Of a DNA stretch of 35,906 nucleotides, positions 1 to 9,210 are shown in pieces. Positions within the stretch are counted from its first letter, which is position 1. Each line of letters opens with the position of its first letter. Both the position numbers and the translations under genes were made by a program. The DNA is from Gammaproteobacteria bacterium. GTDB taxonomy: Bacteria; Pseudomonadota; Gammaproteobacteria; Methylococcales; Methylococcaceae. Under the pieces are notes generated by a model. It was not told the origin of the DNA. It made no database searches and saw only the letters and a program-made list of their open reading frames with translations. The stretch spans positions 1 through 35,906 of the forward strand of contig RFVA01000022.1 of NCBI GenBank assembly GCA_009922685.1, written 5' to 3'.

Positions 1-18
1 CTTCATGTAAGGCCTTGA

Positions 19-40
19 GGTGCCGGGTTCGCCCGGCACC
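19..40. other. Perfect 9-bp hairpin with TTCG loop
   Basis: A 9-bp perfect inverted repeat (19-27 with 32-40) closes on the very stable tetraloop TTCG. No T-run follows on either strand, so by itself it is not a canonical intrinsic terminator. It lies just before the stronger hairpin at 59-91 and may be part of the 3' end or untranslated tail of a plus-strand gene to the left of the window. Confidence 0.5.
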
Positions 41-58
41 TGATGGTAAGGGATTTGA

Positions 59-91
59 GGGCTCCTCACCGAAAGGTGGGGGGCCCTTTTT
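59..91 (+). terminator. Rho-independent terminator of a gene left of the window
   Basis: A 12-bp stem (59-70 with 75-86, two G-T wobbles) closes on a GAAA tetraloop and is followed by five T residues on the plus strand. The orientation shows that it ends a plus-strand transcript entering from the left, convergent with lipA. There is no T-run on the minus side, so it should not terminate the lipA transcript efficiently. Confidence 0.8.
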
Positions 92-133
92 AATGGGCGT
101 ATGGTCTGGCGCGGGGTTAGAAGTCGTCCTCTC

Positions 134-1102
134 TTAGAGGATGCTTTCTGCCTGTAAATCCGCGTGATAGGAGGAGCGCACCATGGGGGCGCTCGCGACG
201 GATGAGAATCCGAGAGACAGGGCTTTAAGTTCTAACGCTTTAAATTCATCGGGTGAAGCGTAACGGACAACAGCCAGATGATCGCGACTCGGCTGAAGGT
301 ACTGGCCAATGGTCAGCATGTCACAACCTGCCGCTCTTAAATCTTGAAGTACCTCGATAATCTCATCAAGAGATTCGCCAAGACCTAGCATGAGGCCCGA
401 TTTGGTGGGAACCTTCGGGTGCTGTTGTTTAAAGGCCTTGAGCAAGGCCAGAGAAGAAAGATAATCCGCGCCGGGTCTCACCGCTTTGTAGAGCCTTGGA
501 ACGGTCTCGAGATTATGGTTGAAAACATCCGGAGGGCAAGCGGATAGGCGCTCAATGGCCACCGCTTGGCGCCCCCTGAAGTCTGGGGTTAGGATCTCAA
601 TGCGCGTTTCATGTGAAACTACTCTGATGCGGTCGATGCAGTCGACAAAATGTGCAGCCCCGCCATCTGGAAGGTCATCCCGATCGACCGAAGTGATGAC
701 GACATAACGAAGTCCCAGCGCCTGGATGGTCTTCGCAAGATGCGCAGGCTCTAAGGGATCTGGGGGCTTTGGTTTGCCATGAGCGACATCACAGAAGGGG
801 CAGCGCCGGGTGCATACATCCCCCAAAATCATGAAAGTGGCCGTCCCTTTGGAGAAGCACTCAGAGAGGTTTGGGCAAGATGCTTCTTCGCAGACGCTAT
901 GAAGTTGATTTTCCCTGAGGATTCGTTTGATGTTTTGTACCGGCCCGCTATGGCCAATGCGTGTCCTGATCCAGGCGGGCTTGTTAATTAATGGCGCAGA
1001 GTTATCGACCTTGATGGGAATTCGGCTAAGTTTGTCGGCGTTCCGTTGATGGGTATTCGGTTTCTTTCTTGAGGGCGCCTCAAGATCATTGGTGTCGTTC
1101 AT
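134..1102 (-). CDS. lipA: Lipoyl synthase LipA
   Basis: A radical-SAM enzyme that inserts two sulfur atoms into protein-bound octanoyl groups to make lipoyl cofactors. Both iron-sulfur clusters are visible: the auxiliary-cluster motif [12 protein letters not shown] and the radical-SAM motif CTRRCPFC. The family's C-terminal RSSYHAD is present, supplying the conserved serine ligand. The frame is open up to an ATG at 1147 (337 aa). I prefer the ATG at 1102 (322 aa) because that matches the usual length of about 321 aa and starts 7 nt after the lipB stop, whereas 1147 would overlap lipB by 38 nt. Neither start has a clear Shine-Dalgarno sequence, so the choice is uncertain. It is the last gene of the dacA-dat-ybeD-mgtE-lipB-lipA series and acts directly after LipB. 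Confidence 0.96.
   Translation of the reverse strand: MNDTNDLEAPSRKKPNTHQRNADKLSRIPIKVDNSAPLINKPAWIRTRIGHSGPVQNIKRILRENQLHSVCEEASCPNLSECFSKGTATFMILGDVCTRRCPFCDVAHGKPKPPDPLEPAHLAKTIQALGLRYVVITSVDRDDLPDGGAAHFVDCIDRIRVVSHETRIEILTPDFRGRQAVAIERLSACPPDVFNHNLETVPRLYKAVRPGADYLSSLALLKAFKQQHPKVPTKSGLMLGLGESLDEIIEVLQDLRAAGCDMLTIGQYLQPSRDHLAVVRYASPDEFKALELKALSLGFSSVASAPMVRSSYHADLQAESIL
605..620. promoter_or_regulatory. Candidate parS (ParB-binding) site inside lipA
   Basis: The 14-bp core reads GTTTCA-TG-TGAAAC: perfect 6-bp inverted arms, differing from the near-universal chromosomal parS core GTTTCA-CG-TGAAAC by one central base. It lies within lipA, about 7.8 kb from parA/parB of this window. parS sites commonly sit inside genes near the origin and near parAB. 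The central mismatch could reduce ParB binding, and a chance match is possible. Confidence 0.4.
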
Positions 1103-1109
1103 ATCGATA

Positions 1110-1748
1110 TCAGCCACGTTGAAGGTGATGATTGGAGGGCAATCCAAGCCGCTGGTTCAACAAAAGACTGAGACAAGAAGTCAGCGCTTCAGGGTGTGTA
1201 TGAATGCCCAGCTCTTGGAGTGAGGTCATCGAGAGGCCTTCGTAGCCGCAGGGATTGATCAAGTCAAAATGGCGAAGGTCGGCGTTTACATTGAGGCCGA
1301 TGCCGTGATAAGCGCAACCGCGACTGACTTTCAACCCAACCGAGGCGAGCTTTTTTTGATCGACGTAAACACCAGGGGCCCCCTCGCGAGTGGTCGCCTT
1401 GATGCCGAACTGCGCCATGAGATCGATGATCATGAGCTCCAGTGTTTGAATCATTTGCTTGATGCCGAGGTTGTGGCGGCGAAGATCCAAAAGAGTGTAG
1501 ATCATCAATTGCCCCGGGCCGTGCCAGGTGATTTGACCGCCACGGTCGGATCGAATCACAGGATCCATTGAATGCCCTAGGAGGTGGCGTACATCGCCAT
1601 TTAAGCCAAGAGTATAGACCGAGGCGTGCTCAAGGAACCAAAGGTAGTCGTTCGACTGTGCGTCGCGGTGGCGGGTGTAGTCGCGCATAGCCTCAAGCAC
1701 TTCGGCGTAATCACAGAATCCAAGCCATTGAGGAATGGGGGCATTCAA
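1110..1748 (-). CDS. lipB: Octanoyl-[ACP]:protein octanoyltransferase LipB
   Basis: Transfers octanoate from acyl carrier protein to lipoate-dependent proteins, supplying the LipA substrate. The signature [13 protein letters not shown] is present, as are the catalytic lysine (in [14 protein letters not shown]) and the catalytic cysteine in INPCGYEG. At 212 aa it is normal for the family. The start is a TTG at 1748 whose bases overlap the TGA of mgtE (TTGA, 4-nt overlap). The N-terminal residues encoded from it align with the family; the next in-frame ATG would cut off that conserved start. Translation is therefore probably coupled to mgtE. Confidence 0.95.
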   Translation of the reverse strand: MNAPIPQWLGFCDYAEVLEAMRDYTRHRDAQSNDYLWFLEHASVYTLGLNGDVRHLLGHSMDPVIRSDRGGQITWHGPGQLMIYTLLDLRRHNLGIKQMIQTLELMIIDLMAQFGIKATTREGAPGVYVDQKKLASVGLKVSRGCAYHGIGLNVNADLRHFDLINPCGYEGLSMTSLQELGIHTHPEALTSCLSLLLNQRLGLPSNHHLQRG

Positions 1749-3202
1749 TGGGGGGTATCAAGAAAGAATTTGGCGAGCCCTAGAAAAATAAAGAAGCCCA
1801 TGCCGTCAGTCATCGCCGTCAGGAGGACGCTGGTGCCGATGGCAGGATCAAGTCCCATGCGGTGGCGGACCAGCGGTATGGTGAGGCCCATGATGGCGGC
1901 GACCACGAGATTGAGGAGGGTTGCGCCGGCCATGACCATCCCGAGGCCCGCGCTGGAATAAAGGAGGTAAGCCATGACCCCGAGCACCCCCCCCCAAACG
2001 ATCCCGTTCAGAAGGCCGATGACGATTTCCTTGATGATGAGGCGTGCGGTATTGGTTGAATTGATGATCCCAAGCGCGAGGGACCGAACGATCAGGATGC
2101 TGGTCTGGTTCCCGGTGTTACCGCCAATGCCGGCAACAATCGGCATCAAGGAGGCCAGGGCGACAATCTTCACAATGACATCATCGAACAGCTCAATCAC
2201 CCTCGTTGATACAAACGCGGTGATGAGGTTGATGGCGAGCCAGAGCCAGCGATTGCTGGCACTCTTCCAGACGCTGGAGAAGAGATCTTCATCATCTCTG
2301 AGGCCAGCTTCAGAGAGGCGTTCCTCGTCGGATTTTTTTCGAATGATATCAACGATCACATCGATGCCCAGACGTCCCTGGAGGTGATTCTGCTCATCGA
2401 CGACGGGCGCTGAAAGAAGGTCATAACGCTCGAAGGCCCGGGCGGCCTCCTCGACATCATCGTTGACGCGAAAAAACACAATATCGCGGGCCATGACCGA
2501 AGCCACCGACTGCTCCGCATTATTGGTCACCAGTCGCTTGAGGGAGAGAACCCCCTGAAGAACATTGTATTCGTCAACCACAAACAGCTTGTCGGTATGT
2601 TCCGGCAATTCACCCCGCTGACGGAGGTAGCGAAGGACGACGCCAAGGGAGGTGTCGGCGCGGATGGTGACCATGCCGAAATCCATGTGCGCCGCGACGC
2701 TGTCAGCGTCATACGCGAGGACAGATTGGAGGCGCTGGCGATTCTGATCGTTAAGGGTCTGCAGCAGCTCCTCCATGACTTCTTCTGGAAGATCGGGAGC
2801 AAGGTCCGCTATCTCGTCAGTATCTAGTTGCTCAGTCGCCGACAATAATTCGTTATTGTCCATGCACGAGATCAGTGTCTCGCGCACCGCGTCGGACACA
2901 TCGAGGAGAATTTGCCCGTCGAGATCTGATTCGACGAACTCCCAGAGGGAGAGCCTTTGATCAACCGGGAGTGACTCCAGAAGATAGGCGATATCGGCGG
3001 AGTGAAGGCCCTTGAGGATCGTCTTTAAGGCGACCTGATGGCGCTTGTACATCAGCGTTTCAACCAGCTCATGCTGGGGCATCGCCTGTTGCTTGACGAT
3101 CGTCTCCTCGAGCTTCTGTTTGTTGAGAAGCTCAATAACCTCCTTTAGGAGGTGCCTCAGGTGCTCTTCAGGGGACTGCGTATTGATGTCGGGTGAAGGC
3201 AT
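1745..3202 (-). CDS. mgtE: Magnesium transporter MgtE
   Basis: A 485-aa homodimeric Mg2+ channel of the inner membrane. The N-terminal half is the cytosolic sensor: an acidic helical N domain followed by a pair of CBS domains (about residues 150-280). The C-terminal third has about five hydrophobic spans, including the conserved GIGGNTGNQTSILIVRSLA pore region and a final span ending GFFIFLGLAKFFL. In the family, Mg2+ bound to the cytosolic domains closes the pore. The gene sits between ybeD and lipB, an unusual guest in this otherwise conserved order, and its stop overlaps the lipB start. No magnesium riboswitch is seen in the 40-nt gap upstream. Confidence 0.94.
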   Translation of the reverse strand: MPSPDINTQSPEEHLRHLLKEVIELLNKQKLEETIVKQQAMPQHELVETLMYKRHQVALKTILKGLHSADIAYLLESLPVDQRLSLWEFVESDLDGQILLDVSDAVRETLISCMDNNELLSATEQLDTDEIADLAPDLPEEVMEELLQTLNDQNRQRLQSVLAYDADSVAAHMDFGMVTIRADTSLGVVLRYLRQRGELPEHTDKLFVVDEYNVLQGVLSLKRLVTNNAEQSVASVMARDIVFFRVNDDVEEAARAFERYDLLSAPVVDEQNHLQGRLGIDVIVDIIRKKSDEERLSEAGLRDDEDLFSSVWKSASNRWLWLAINLITAFVSTRVIELFDDVIVKIVALASLMPIVAGIGGNTGNQTSILIVRSLALGIINSTNTARLIIKEIVIGLLNGIVWGGVLGVMAYLLYSSAGLGMVMAGATLLNLVVAAIMGLTIPLVRHRMGLDPAIGTSVLLTAMTDGMGFFIFLGLAKFFLDTPH

Positions 3203-3242
3203 ATAAGGGGGTCTATGTCAGTGATTATCGTCAGGGGGGCAT

Positions 3243-3515
3243 TTATAGAGCCATTATGACATCCGGGGATGCGGTTAGATCGTGATAAATCGCATCAAGT
3301 TGGCTTTTGCTGGTGGCCATGATGGTAACCGTCACGGCATCATACTTTCCGCCTTGGCTCTTTCGTCGGGTCACCTGATCGACGGTGGTCTCAGGGGCGT
3401 GTCGCTGGACAATCTCGAGCACCAGGCGTTCGAAGCGCTCATCCGCGGCACCAAAGGCTTTGATCGGAAATTCCGAGGGGAATGGGATGAGGGTTTCATT
3501 GGGCTGAGAGGTCAT
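3243..3515 (-). CDS. ybeD: DUF493/YbeD family protein (UPF0250)
   Basis: A small 90-aa protein with the FPSEFPIKAFG start and the KYDAVTVTIMA core of the YbeD family, which has an ACT-like alpha-beta fold and a proposed allosteric or regulatory role without a known ligand. It lies between dat and mgtE, on the strand and near the lipBA genes, as in many Gammaproteobacteria. Family assignment is good; the biochemical function is unknown. Confidence 0.9.
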   Translation of the reverse strand: MTSQPNETLIPFPSEFPIKAFGAADERFERLVLEIVQRHAPETTVDQVTRRKSQGGKYDAVTVTIMATSKSQLDAIYHDLTASPDVIMAL

Positions 3516-3580
3516 GCCAGATCCGATTTTAATGGCTATCGATTCGGGAGAGTCCTGTGCAAGCGCTGAGGGCTCTTGGT

Positions 3581-4441
3581 TTAAAGCGATGTCCCAGCCT
3601 CACGCAGGACCGATTTGTAATCCTGATAGGCCTTCAGGACCTTCTGCCACACGGGGCCCGGCTGTCCGCCGTGAATAGGGCGTCCATCCAACTCGATGAC
3701 CGCCAGTATTTCCCGGGTCGAGCTGGTGATCCAGAATTCATCGGCTGATGAGAGCTCTTCTACTCGAATATCACGCTGCTCGGTTGGAAATCCTGCAGCG
3801 GCCGCCAGTTCAAGCACGAGATCCCGAGTGATCCCCGGAAGGATCGAAGGGCCCTTGGGTGGGGTGATGACCCGGCCGTCCTTCACAAGAAAGATGTTGC
3901 TGGCAGATCCTTCGAGGGCCAGTCCGTCACGAACCAGAATAGCCTCGGCCGCGCCTTCATCAAGGGCATCCTGACGCAGGAGGACATTCGCTAGAAGGGT
4001 GATGGCCTTGATGTTGCAGCGGTCCCATCGAGTATCTTTTACCGTGACGGCTTTGATGCCAGCCAAGGGAATAGGGCTGATGGCGGTACACATCGCAAAG
4101 ACGGTGGGTTGCAATTGGCTGGGAATGGCATGGTCCCGTTTGAGATCGGCCCCGCGGGTGACCTGCAGATAAATCTGCTGGTCATGATTCCCGTTAATCA
4201 AGCGATTGAAAATGGTCGACCATTCGCTGTCTGGGTAGGGTGATCGCATGCGAATGCCGGCGAGGCTCTGGTCCAATCGCCGAAGATGCTCTTCGAGCCT
4301 CAGGGGCTTGCCGCCGTAGACCGGGATGACTTCATAAACGCCGTCACCAAACAAAAAGCCACGATCAAGGACCGGGATTCGGGCTTTAGAGAGGGGGAGA
4401 AACTCCCCGTTGAGATAGATGGTGGGATCCTGATCGCTCAT
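3581..4441 (-). CDS. dat: D-amino-acid aminotransferase (class IV, PLP)
   Basis: A 286-aa fold-type IV PLP enzyme expected to interconvert D-alanine and D-glutamate with 2-oxo acids. The N-terminal IYLNGEFLPL...ISVLDRGF-type region is present (here PVLDRGFLFGDGVYEV), as is the lysine in the stretch CNIKAITLLANVL that should form the Schiff base, and the phosphate-binding C-terminal region ITSSTREILAV. Closely related branched-chain aminotransferases and ADC lyase share this fold. The location between dacA and ybeD, a recurring arrangement, supports the D-amino-acid (cell-wall) assignment. It starts 14 nt after dacA and is probably co-transcribed with it. Confidence 0.88.
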   Translation of the reverse strand: MSDQDPTIYLNGEFLPLSKARIPVLDRGFLFGDGVYEVIPVYGGKPLRLEEHLRRLDQSLAGIRMRSPYPDSEWSTIFNRLINGNHDQQIYLQVTRGADLKRDHAIPSQLQPTVFAMCTAISPIPLAGIKAVTVKDTRWDRCNIKAITLLANVLLRQDALDEGAAEAILVRDGLALEGSASNIFLVKDGRVITPPKGPSILPGITRDLVLELAAAAGFPTEQRDIRVEELSSADEFWITSSTREILAVIELDGRPIHGGQPGPVWQKVLKAYQDYKSVLREAGTSL

Positions 4442-4455
4442 GGGGGTCTTATTGC

Positions 4456-5610
4456 TTATTTTTTGATCATCATGGCTATTTCGTCGAACAGCCGCTTAAA
4501 GAGTCCTCCGCGCTCAATGGTTTCAAGGGCGACCAGATTCTGCTGGGCCATCACCTCACCATTTCGGGTGACCTTCACCTCTCCTAGCTTGTCCCCGGCT
4601 TGAATGGGGGCCGTGCTGTTGTTATCGACTTCCATGCTGGCCTTGAGGGTGTCGTACTGGCCTCTTGGGAAAGTCACGCTGAAGTCACGCTGGACTCCGA
4701 GCGGCACCTCTGATTCTGAGCCTTTCCAGACATGGGCCTCCGCCAGTTTGGTGTGGGCCTTAAAGAGGGCTCGGGTTTCATAAAACCTAAAGCCATAGCT
4801 TAAGAGCTCCGCGTTGGTGGAGGCTCTGGCGCTGTCGCTTTTAGCGCCCATGACCACGGAGATCAGGCGCATGTCGTTGCGGAGCGCAGAGGCCACCAGA
4901 CAGTACCCGGCGCCATCGGTATGGCCGGTTTTGACGCCATCCACGGTGGGATCGATCCATAGGAGGCGATTGCGATTAGGCTGCTTGATGTTGTTATAAC
5001 TAAACTCTTTAAGGGAGTGCCATTGATAGTACTCAGGAAACTCCTTGATCAGGGCGCGGGTCAACAGGGCCATATCCCGGGCGCTGGCGAAATGGTTAGG
5101 CTTTGGGAGCCCCATGCTGTTCTCAAAGTGGGTGTTGGTCATGCCGATTTGAGCGGCCGTCTGGTTCATGCGGTCGGCAAAAGCCGACTCAGAGCCGGCG
5201 ATACGCTCAGCGAGCGCGATACTGGCGTCATTTCCAGATTGAATGATCATGCCTTTAAGGAGGTTCTCAACGGCAATGGCTGACCCGCCTTCGGCGAACA
5301 TTCGAGATCCCTCGGCCTTGGAGGCTTCCGGGCTGATGGTGACCATATCATCCAGGTGGAGGGCGCCTCGGGCGAGCTCCTGAAACGTGATGTAGGCGGT
5401 CATGATCTTGGTGAGGCTGGCTGGCTCCAGCCGATCATCAGCATGCTGCTCGGCAATCACGGCGGAACTTTCAGCATCGATTAGGATATAGGCCTTCGCG
5501 TCGATGGTGGGCGGCGGTGGCGGTGTGAGCGGTGGCGGCGCCCCCTCGGCCCGGAGAGTGGCCGGGAGCAGCAGGAGAGCAAGGTAGGCAAAAAGGTGAA
5601 GGCGATTCAT
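4456..5610 (-). CDS. dacA: D-alanyl-D-alanine carboxypeptidase (PBP5/6 type)
   Basis: A periplasmic serine peptidase that trims the terminal D-Ala from peptidoglycan pentapeptides. The three active-site motifs are present in order: SxxK as SLTKIM, SxN as SGNDA, and KTG as KTGHTDGAG. A C-terminal PBP5-like beta domain and an amphipathic terminal helix (FKRLFDEIAMMIKK) suggest anchoring to the outer face of the inner membrane. The start at 5610 (384 aa) puts a signal peptide, MNRLHLFAYLALLLLPATLRA, exactly at the N-terminus; an in-frame ATG at 5661 would add 17 unlikely residues. A proline-rich linker follows the signal peptide. First gene of the minus-strand operon. Confidence 0.95.
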   Translation of the reverse strand: MNRLHLFAYLALLLLPATLRAEGAPPPLTPPPPPTIDAKAYILIDAESSAVIAEQHADDRLEPASLTKIMTAYITFQELARGALHLDDMVTISPEASKAEGSRMFAEGGSAIAVENLLKGMIIQSGNDASIALAERIAGSESAFADRMNQTAAQIGMTNTHFENSMGLPKPNHFASARDMALLTRALIKEFPEYYQWHSLKEFSYNNIKQPNRNRLLWIDPTVDGVKTGHTDGAGYCLVASALRNDMRLISVVMGAKSDSARASTNAELLSYGFRFYETRALFKAHTKLAEAHVWKGSESEVPLGVQRDFSVTFPRGQYDTLKASMEVDNNSTAPIQAGDKLGEVKVTRNGEVMAQQNLVALETIERGGLFKRLFDEIAMMIKK

Positions 5611-5901
5611 CACGGCTGGGGCCCCTGATTTGAGGTCGATGAGATGGTTTGATTGTAGCATGTGCCTTTGGACTCCGGCCCTGTCATTCTTCCACCGAAT
5701 CCCTTACTTCAGAAAGGGAAAAGGAAGAAATGGGCCGGATAAAGTTCAAGGTTGCCTTCTGCTGTTCTTGGGTGCGCTGACTTAAAGCCACCAGAATCGA
5801 TGAGCATCCATGCACTTCTTCGATGCGAGAAAGTTTAGCCTTGGGTTGGGATGGTGTAATGTAACGGCTTTTGTTCGGTATCAGTTATAGCGGTATGTGG
5901 G
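5611..5901. other. Divergent intergenic region dacA/mnmG
   Basis: About 290 nt separate the oppositely oriented dacA and mnmG starts, so promoters for both must lie here. I see one 6-bp hairpin (near 5698-5717, TCCCTT/AAGGGA) without a T-run. No sigma70 promoter pair convinces me: the TAATGT around 5857 has no -35 box at proper spacing. No RNA gene or small ORF is supported. Confidence 0.5.
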
Positions 5902-7776
5902 ATGTTTGTGTCCGAGGCGTTTGATGTCATTGTGGTGGGGGGTGGTCATGCCGGAACGGAGGCTGCCCTGGCCTCGGCGCGTCTAGGCGCCAATACCCTG
6001 TTGTTGACTCAGAACATGGAAACCTTGGGTCAGATGAGTTGTAATCCGGCTATTGGCGGTATTGGCAAGGGACACCTGGTCAAGGAGATTGATGCGCTTG
6101 GCGGTTTGATAGCGTGTGCAGCGGACCAAGCCGGGATTCATTTTCGTGTATTGAATGCCAGTAAGGGCCCGGCGGTCAGGGCGACGCGTGCGCAGGCCGA
6201 CCGCGCTCTTTATCGGAAGGTGGTCAGGAAGGCCTTAGAGCATCAGCCGCATCTCAAAATCGTTCAGCAATCGGTTGCAGATCTCCTCCTAGAGGGACAT
6301 CAGGTCGCTGGTGTGGTGACCGAGATCGGGCTGAGATTCATGGCGCCTACCGTGGTGTTGACGGTCGGTACCTTCCTCGGTGGACGTATTCATGTTGGCC
6401 TTGAGCAGTCGGCCGGCGGCCGACTCGGGGATCCTCCATCCAACGCCCTATCCTCACGCCTTCGCGATATGGATCTCAGGGTGGGTCGTCTAAAGACGGG
6501 CACGCCGCCGAGGCTCGATAGTCGTTCCTTGGACTTCAAGGCCATGGTGGAGCAGCCGGGGGATACACCGGTTCCTGTGTTTTCCTTCTTGGGAACCCGA
6601 GAACAACACCCCCGCCAAATATCCTGTTTCATTACCAGGACCAATGAGCGGACGCACGAGATTATCCGGGAGGGGCTGGATCGTTCCCCGATGTTCACCG
6701 GAGTGATTGAGGGAACGGGACCCCGTTACTGCCCTTCCGTTGAGGACAAGGTGGTTCGCTTTTCCGGCAAGGACTCCCACCAGATTTTTGTCGAGCCGGA
6801 GGGGCTTGATGTCACCGAGATATACCCCAACGGGTTCTCGACCAGCTTGCCATTCGATATCCAGTACCGGGCGATTCGCTCGGTTCGGGGGTTTGAGTCG
6901 GCGCACATCACGCGGCCAGGCTATGCCATTGAATATGACTACTTTGATCCCCGTGATCTTCGGGCATCGCTCGAATCAAAACGGGTTCCGGGACTTTTTT
7001 TTGCGGGTCAGATCAATGGAACGACCGGTTATGAGGAGGCCGCCGCCCAGGGGTTGATCGCCGGTCTTAATGCCGCCTTAAGGGTGCAAGGGAAAGAGGC
7101 CTGGTCGCCTGATCGGAGTGAGGCCTATATCGGGGTGATGATCGATGATCTCATCACCCGAGGGACCGCAGAGCCTTACCGGATGTTTACCAGTCGGGCT
7201 GAGTATCGGCTGCTGTTGCGGGAAGATAATGCTGATCAGCGGTTGACCCCGATTGGGCGACGCCTGGGTCTTGTGGATGATCGGCGGTGGGCGGCCTTTG
7301 AGGCCAAGCAGGCCGCCATTGAGGCCCTTGAGGGTGCGTTCAGAGGGCAGATGGTCAGGCCCGGATCAGAGGTTGCTCAGAGACTGGAGCCGTCCCTCAG
7401 TAGTCCATTAGTGCGAGAAGCGACCTTTTTGGAGTTACTTCGCCGCCCGGAGCTTAAGGTCAACACCTTGGTGCCTTATGTGGGGATGGCTCTCGGTGAT
7501 CTTGATGAGGCGGTAGCCGATCAGGTCGAGGTTCGCGCCAAGTACCATGGCTATATTGAGCGCCAACAGCTAGAGATTGAGCGAATCCACCGCTACGATG
7601 ACTGGCGTTTGCCGGACCTGATGGATTATGCCAATGTGATTGGTCTTTCCAATGAGGTTCGTGAGAAGCTGAGGTTGCAGCGACCCGAGACGGTGGGTCA
7701 GGCCTCCCGTATTCCTGGGGTGACGCCGGCCGCGGTGTCCTTGTTGCTGGTCCATCTTCGAAAGAGGGGGGCGTGA
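5902..7776 (+). CDS. mnmG: tRNA uridine-5-carboxymethylaminomethyl modification enzyme MnmG (GidA)
   Basis: With MnmE it modifies the wobble uridine (U34) of certain tRNAs, using FAD, NADH and methylene-tetrahydrofolate. The N-terminal dinucleotide-binding motif [12 protein letters not shown], the central GTPPR/LKTGTP region, [11 protein letters not shown] and the [18 protein letters not shown] motif are all family hallmarks. At 624 aa it is full length, ending in a helical C-terminal domain that binds MnmE and tRNA. It opens the mnmG-rsmG-parA-parB-atp series found near the replication origin in many Proteobacteria. The start codon has only a weak G-rich upstream sequence. Confidence 0.97.
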   Translation: MFVSEAFDVIVVGGGHAGTEAALASARLGANTLLLTQNMETLGQMSCNPAIGGIGKGHLVKEIDALGGLIACAADQAGIHFRVLNASKGPAVRATRAQADRALYRKVVRKALEHQPHLKIVQQSVADLLLEGHQVAGVVTEIGLRFMAPTVVLTVGTFLGGRIHVGLEQSAGGRLGDPPSNALSSRLRDMDLRVGRLKTGTPPRLDSRSLDFKAMVEQPGDTPVPVFSFLGTREQHPRQISCFITRTNERTHEIIREGLDRSPMFTGVIEGTGPRYCPSVEDKVVRFSGKDSHQIFVEPEGLDVTEIYPNGFSTSLPFDIQYRAIRSVRGFESAHITRPGYAIEYDYFDPRDLRASLESKRVPGLFFAGQINGTTGYEEAAAQGLIAGLNAALRVQGKEAWSPDRSEAYIGVMIDDLITRGTAEPYRMFTSRAEYRLLLREDNADQRLTPIGRRLGLVDDRRWAAFEAKQAAIEALEGAFRGQMVRPGSEVAQRLEPSLSSPLVREATFLELLRRPELKVNTLVPYVGMALGDLDEAVADQVEVRAKYHGYIERQQLEIERIHRYDDWRLPDLMDYANVIGLSNEVREKLRLQRPETVGQASRIPGVTPAAVSLLLVHLRKRGA

Positions 7777-8420
7777 AGATTGTTGGCGGTGGCGATCTGG
7801 ACCATGTCTTAATGGCGGGGATTGATGGATTGGGTTTGTCGGCCAATGATCGACAGATCACCTCGCTCTTGTCCTTCCTTCAGTTGATGCAGAAATGGGG
7901 AAAAACCTACAATCTGACGGCCATTCGTGATCTCCGGGCCGCGGTGGATCTTCATCTGTTGGATAGCCTCGCGGTAAGTCCCTTTCTTAAGGGGCGCGCC
8001 ATTCTTGATGTCGGGACGGGCGCAGGTCTTCCGGGGGTCCCGCTGGCTATTCTCCACCCCGAGATGCGGTTTGTGCTTTTGGACGCGAGCGCCAAGAAGC
8101 TTCGATTTGTCCGCCAAGTGACGATGGAGCTCGGTTTGTGCAATGTCGAGATCGTGGTCGCACGAGTAGAGGATGCGGTTTTTGATCATCGCTTCGATCG
8201 GGTCATGGCGCGAGCCTTTGCAAGTCTTTTGGATATCCGTCGCCTCGCGTCACGATTTTTGACGCCTGAGGGGCGGATACTGGCCCTCAAGGGGCGTTTG
8301 GCCGAACAGGAAATGGCGGCGGTTCGGGATGGGGTCTTAGGGGTTCATGCCCTCAAGGTTCCTGGTTTGGACGCCGAACGGCATGTGGTTGAACTCAGTG
8401 CGGGATTCATTCATGGGTAA
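7773..8420 (+). CDS. rsmG: 16S rRNA (guanine-527 N7) methyltransferase RsmG (GidB)
   Basis: A SAM-dependent methyltransferase that modifies G527 of 16S rRNA. The SAM-binding motif [16 protein letters not shown] sits near residue 75, preceded by the typical [10 protein letters not shown] stretch. The GTG start at 7773 overlaps the mnmG stop by 4 nt (GTGA), and 215 aa is the normal length. Its own last 8 nt overlap the start of parA, so mnmG, rsmG and parA are likely translated as one coupled unit. Confidence 0.96.
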   Translation: MKIVGGGDLDHVLMAGIDGLGLSANDRQITSLLSFLQLMQKWGKTYNLTAIRDLRAAVDLHLLDSLAVSPFLKGRAILDVGTGAGLPGVPLAILHPEMRFVLLDASAKKLRFVRQVTMELGLCNVEIVVARVEDAVFDHRFDRVMARAFASLLDIRRLASRFLTPEGRILALKGRLAEQEMAAVRDGVLGVHALKVPGLDAERHVVELSAGFIHG

Positions 8421-9177
8421 GATTGTGGCGGTCGCCAACCAGAAGGGGGGCGTTGGCAAGACCACGACCAGTGTCAACCTCTCCGCTTCTTTAATGACGC
8501 TCGGTTACCGGGTTCTTTTGGTGGACCTTGATGCCCAAGGGAATGCGACGATGGGTTGTGGGGTCGATAAACATCAGCTGGGAGATTCGGCCTATGAGGT
8601 GCTGACGGGCAAAGCGTTCGTTGGGGATGCCATCGTCAACGTCGACCCGGAGGGTCTTGATCTTTTGCCGGGTAATTCGGACCTCACCGCGGTTCAAGTC
8701 GAGCTGATGAGCCGAATTGGTCGGGAGCGGGTGCTTTCAGAGGCTTTAGCGGTCTGTCGGGATGATTATCATTTTGTGGTGATTGACTGTCCGCCGGCCC
8801 TCAATATTCTGACGCTTAATGCGCTGGTGGCGGCGGATAGTATTCTGATTCCCATGCAGTGTGAATATTATGCGCTTGAGGGGCTCTCGGACTTGATGGG
8901 GACCATGGAGAACGTGAGGGATATGATCAACCCCGATCTCCACGTCGAGGGGTTGTTGAGGACCATGCACGATACGCGAAGCCGATTGGCAGCCGAAGTC
9001 TCGTCCCAGCTGCTGCAGCATTTTGGTGGCCAGGTCTTTGATACCATCGTGCCTCGGAATGTTCGTTTGGCGGAAGCCCCGAGTCATGGTCTGTCTATTG
9101 TGAAGTACGACCGGGGATCAAAGGGCGCGCAAGCCTATTTGGCCCTCGCCGAAGAGATTATCAGGCGCAACCAGTAA
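8413..9177 (+). CDS. parA: Chromosome-partitioning ATPase ParA (Soj)
   Basis: A deviant Walker-type ATPase that segregates the chromosomal origin together with ParB-parS. The start at 8413 gives [19 protein letters not shown] directly at the N-terminus (254 aa), the classical layout of chromosomal ParA without an HTH extension. An upstream in-frame ATG at 8347 would lie inside rsmG and is rejected. Walker A is KGGVGKTT and Walker B is the hydrophobic stretch ending in IDCPP. The arrangement with parB 33 nt downstream and rsmG upstream is the conserved chromosomal type, so this is not a plasmid system. Confidence 0.97.
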   Translation: MGKIVAVANQKGGVGKTTTSVNLSASLMTLGYRVLLVDLDAQGNATMGCGVDKHQLGDSAYEVLTGKAFVGDAIVNVDPEGLDLLPGNSDLTAVQVELMSRIGRERVLSEALAVCRDDYHFVVIDCPPALNILTLNALVAADSILIPMQCEYYALEGLSDLMGTMENVRDMINPDLHVEGLLRTMHDTRSRLAAEVSSQLLQHFGGQVFDTIVPRNVRLAEAPSHGLSIVKYDRGSKGAQAYLALAEEIIRRNQ

Positions 9178-9210
9178 TCGGGTTGGATTGTCACCATTAC
9201 GTATAGAGTC

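Noticed and set aside
1626-2387. Plus-strand open frames opposite mgtE and lipB
   Set aside because: They are low-complexity, R/P/S-rich antisense shadows of well-supported minus-strand genes with no start signals.
5840-5890. Promoter of mnmG
   Set aside because: TTGGGT, TAATGT and TTATAG are present but never at a sensible -35/-10 spacing.
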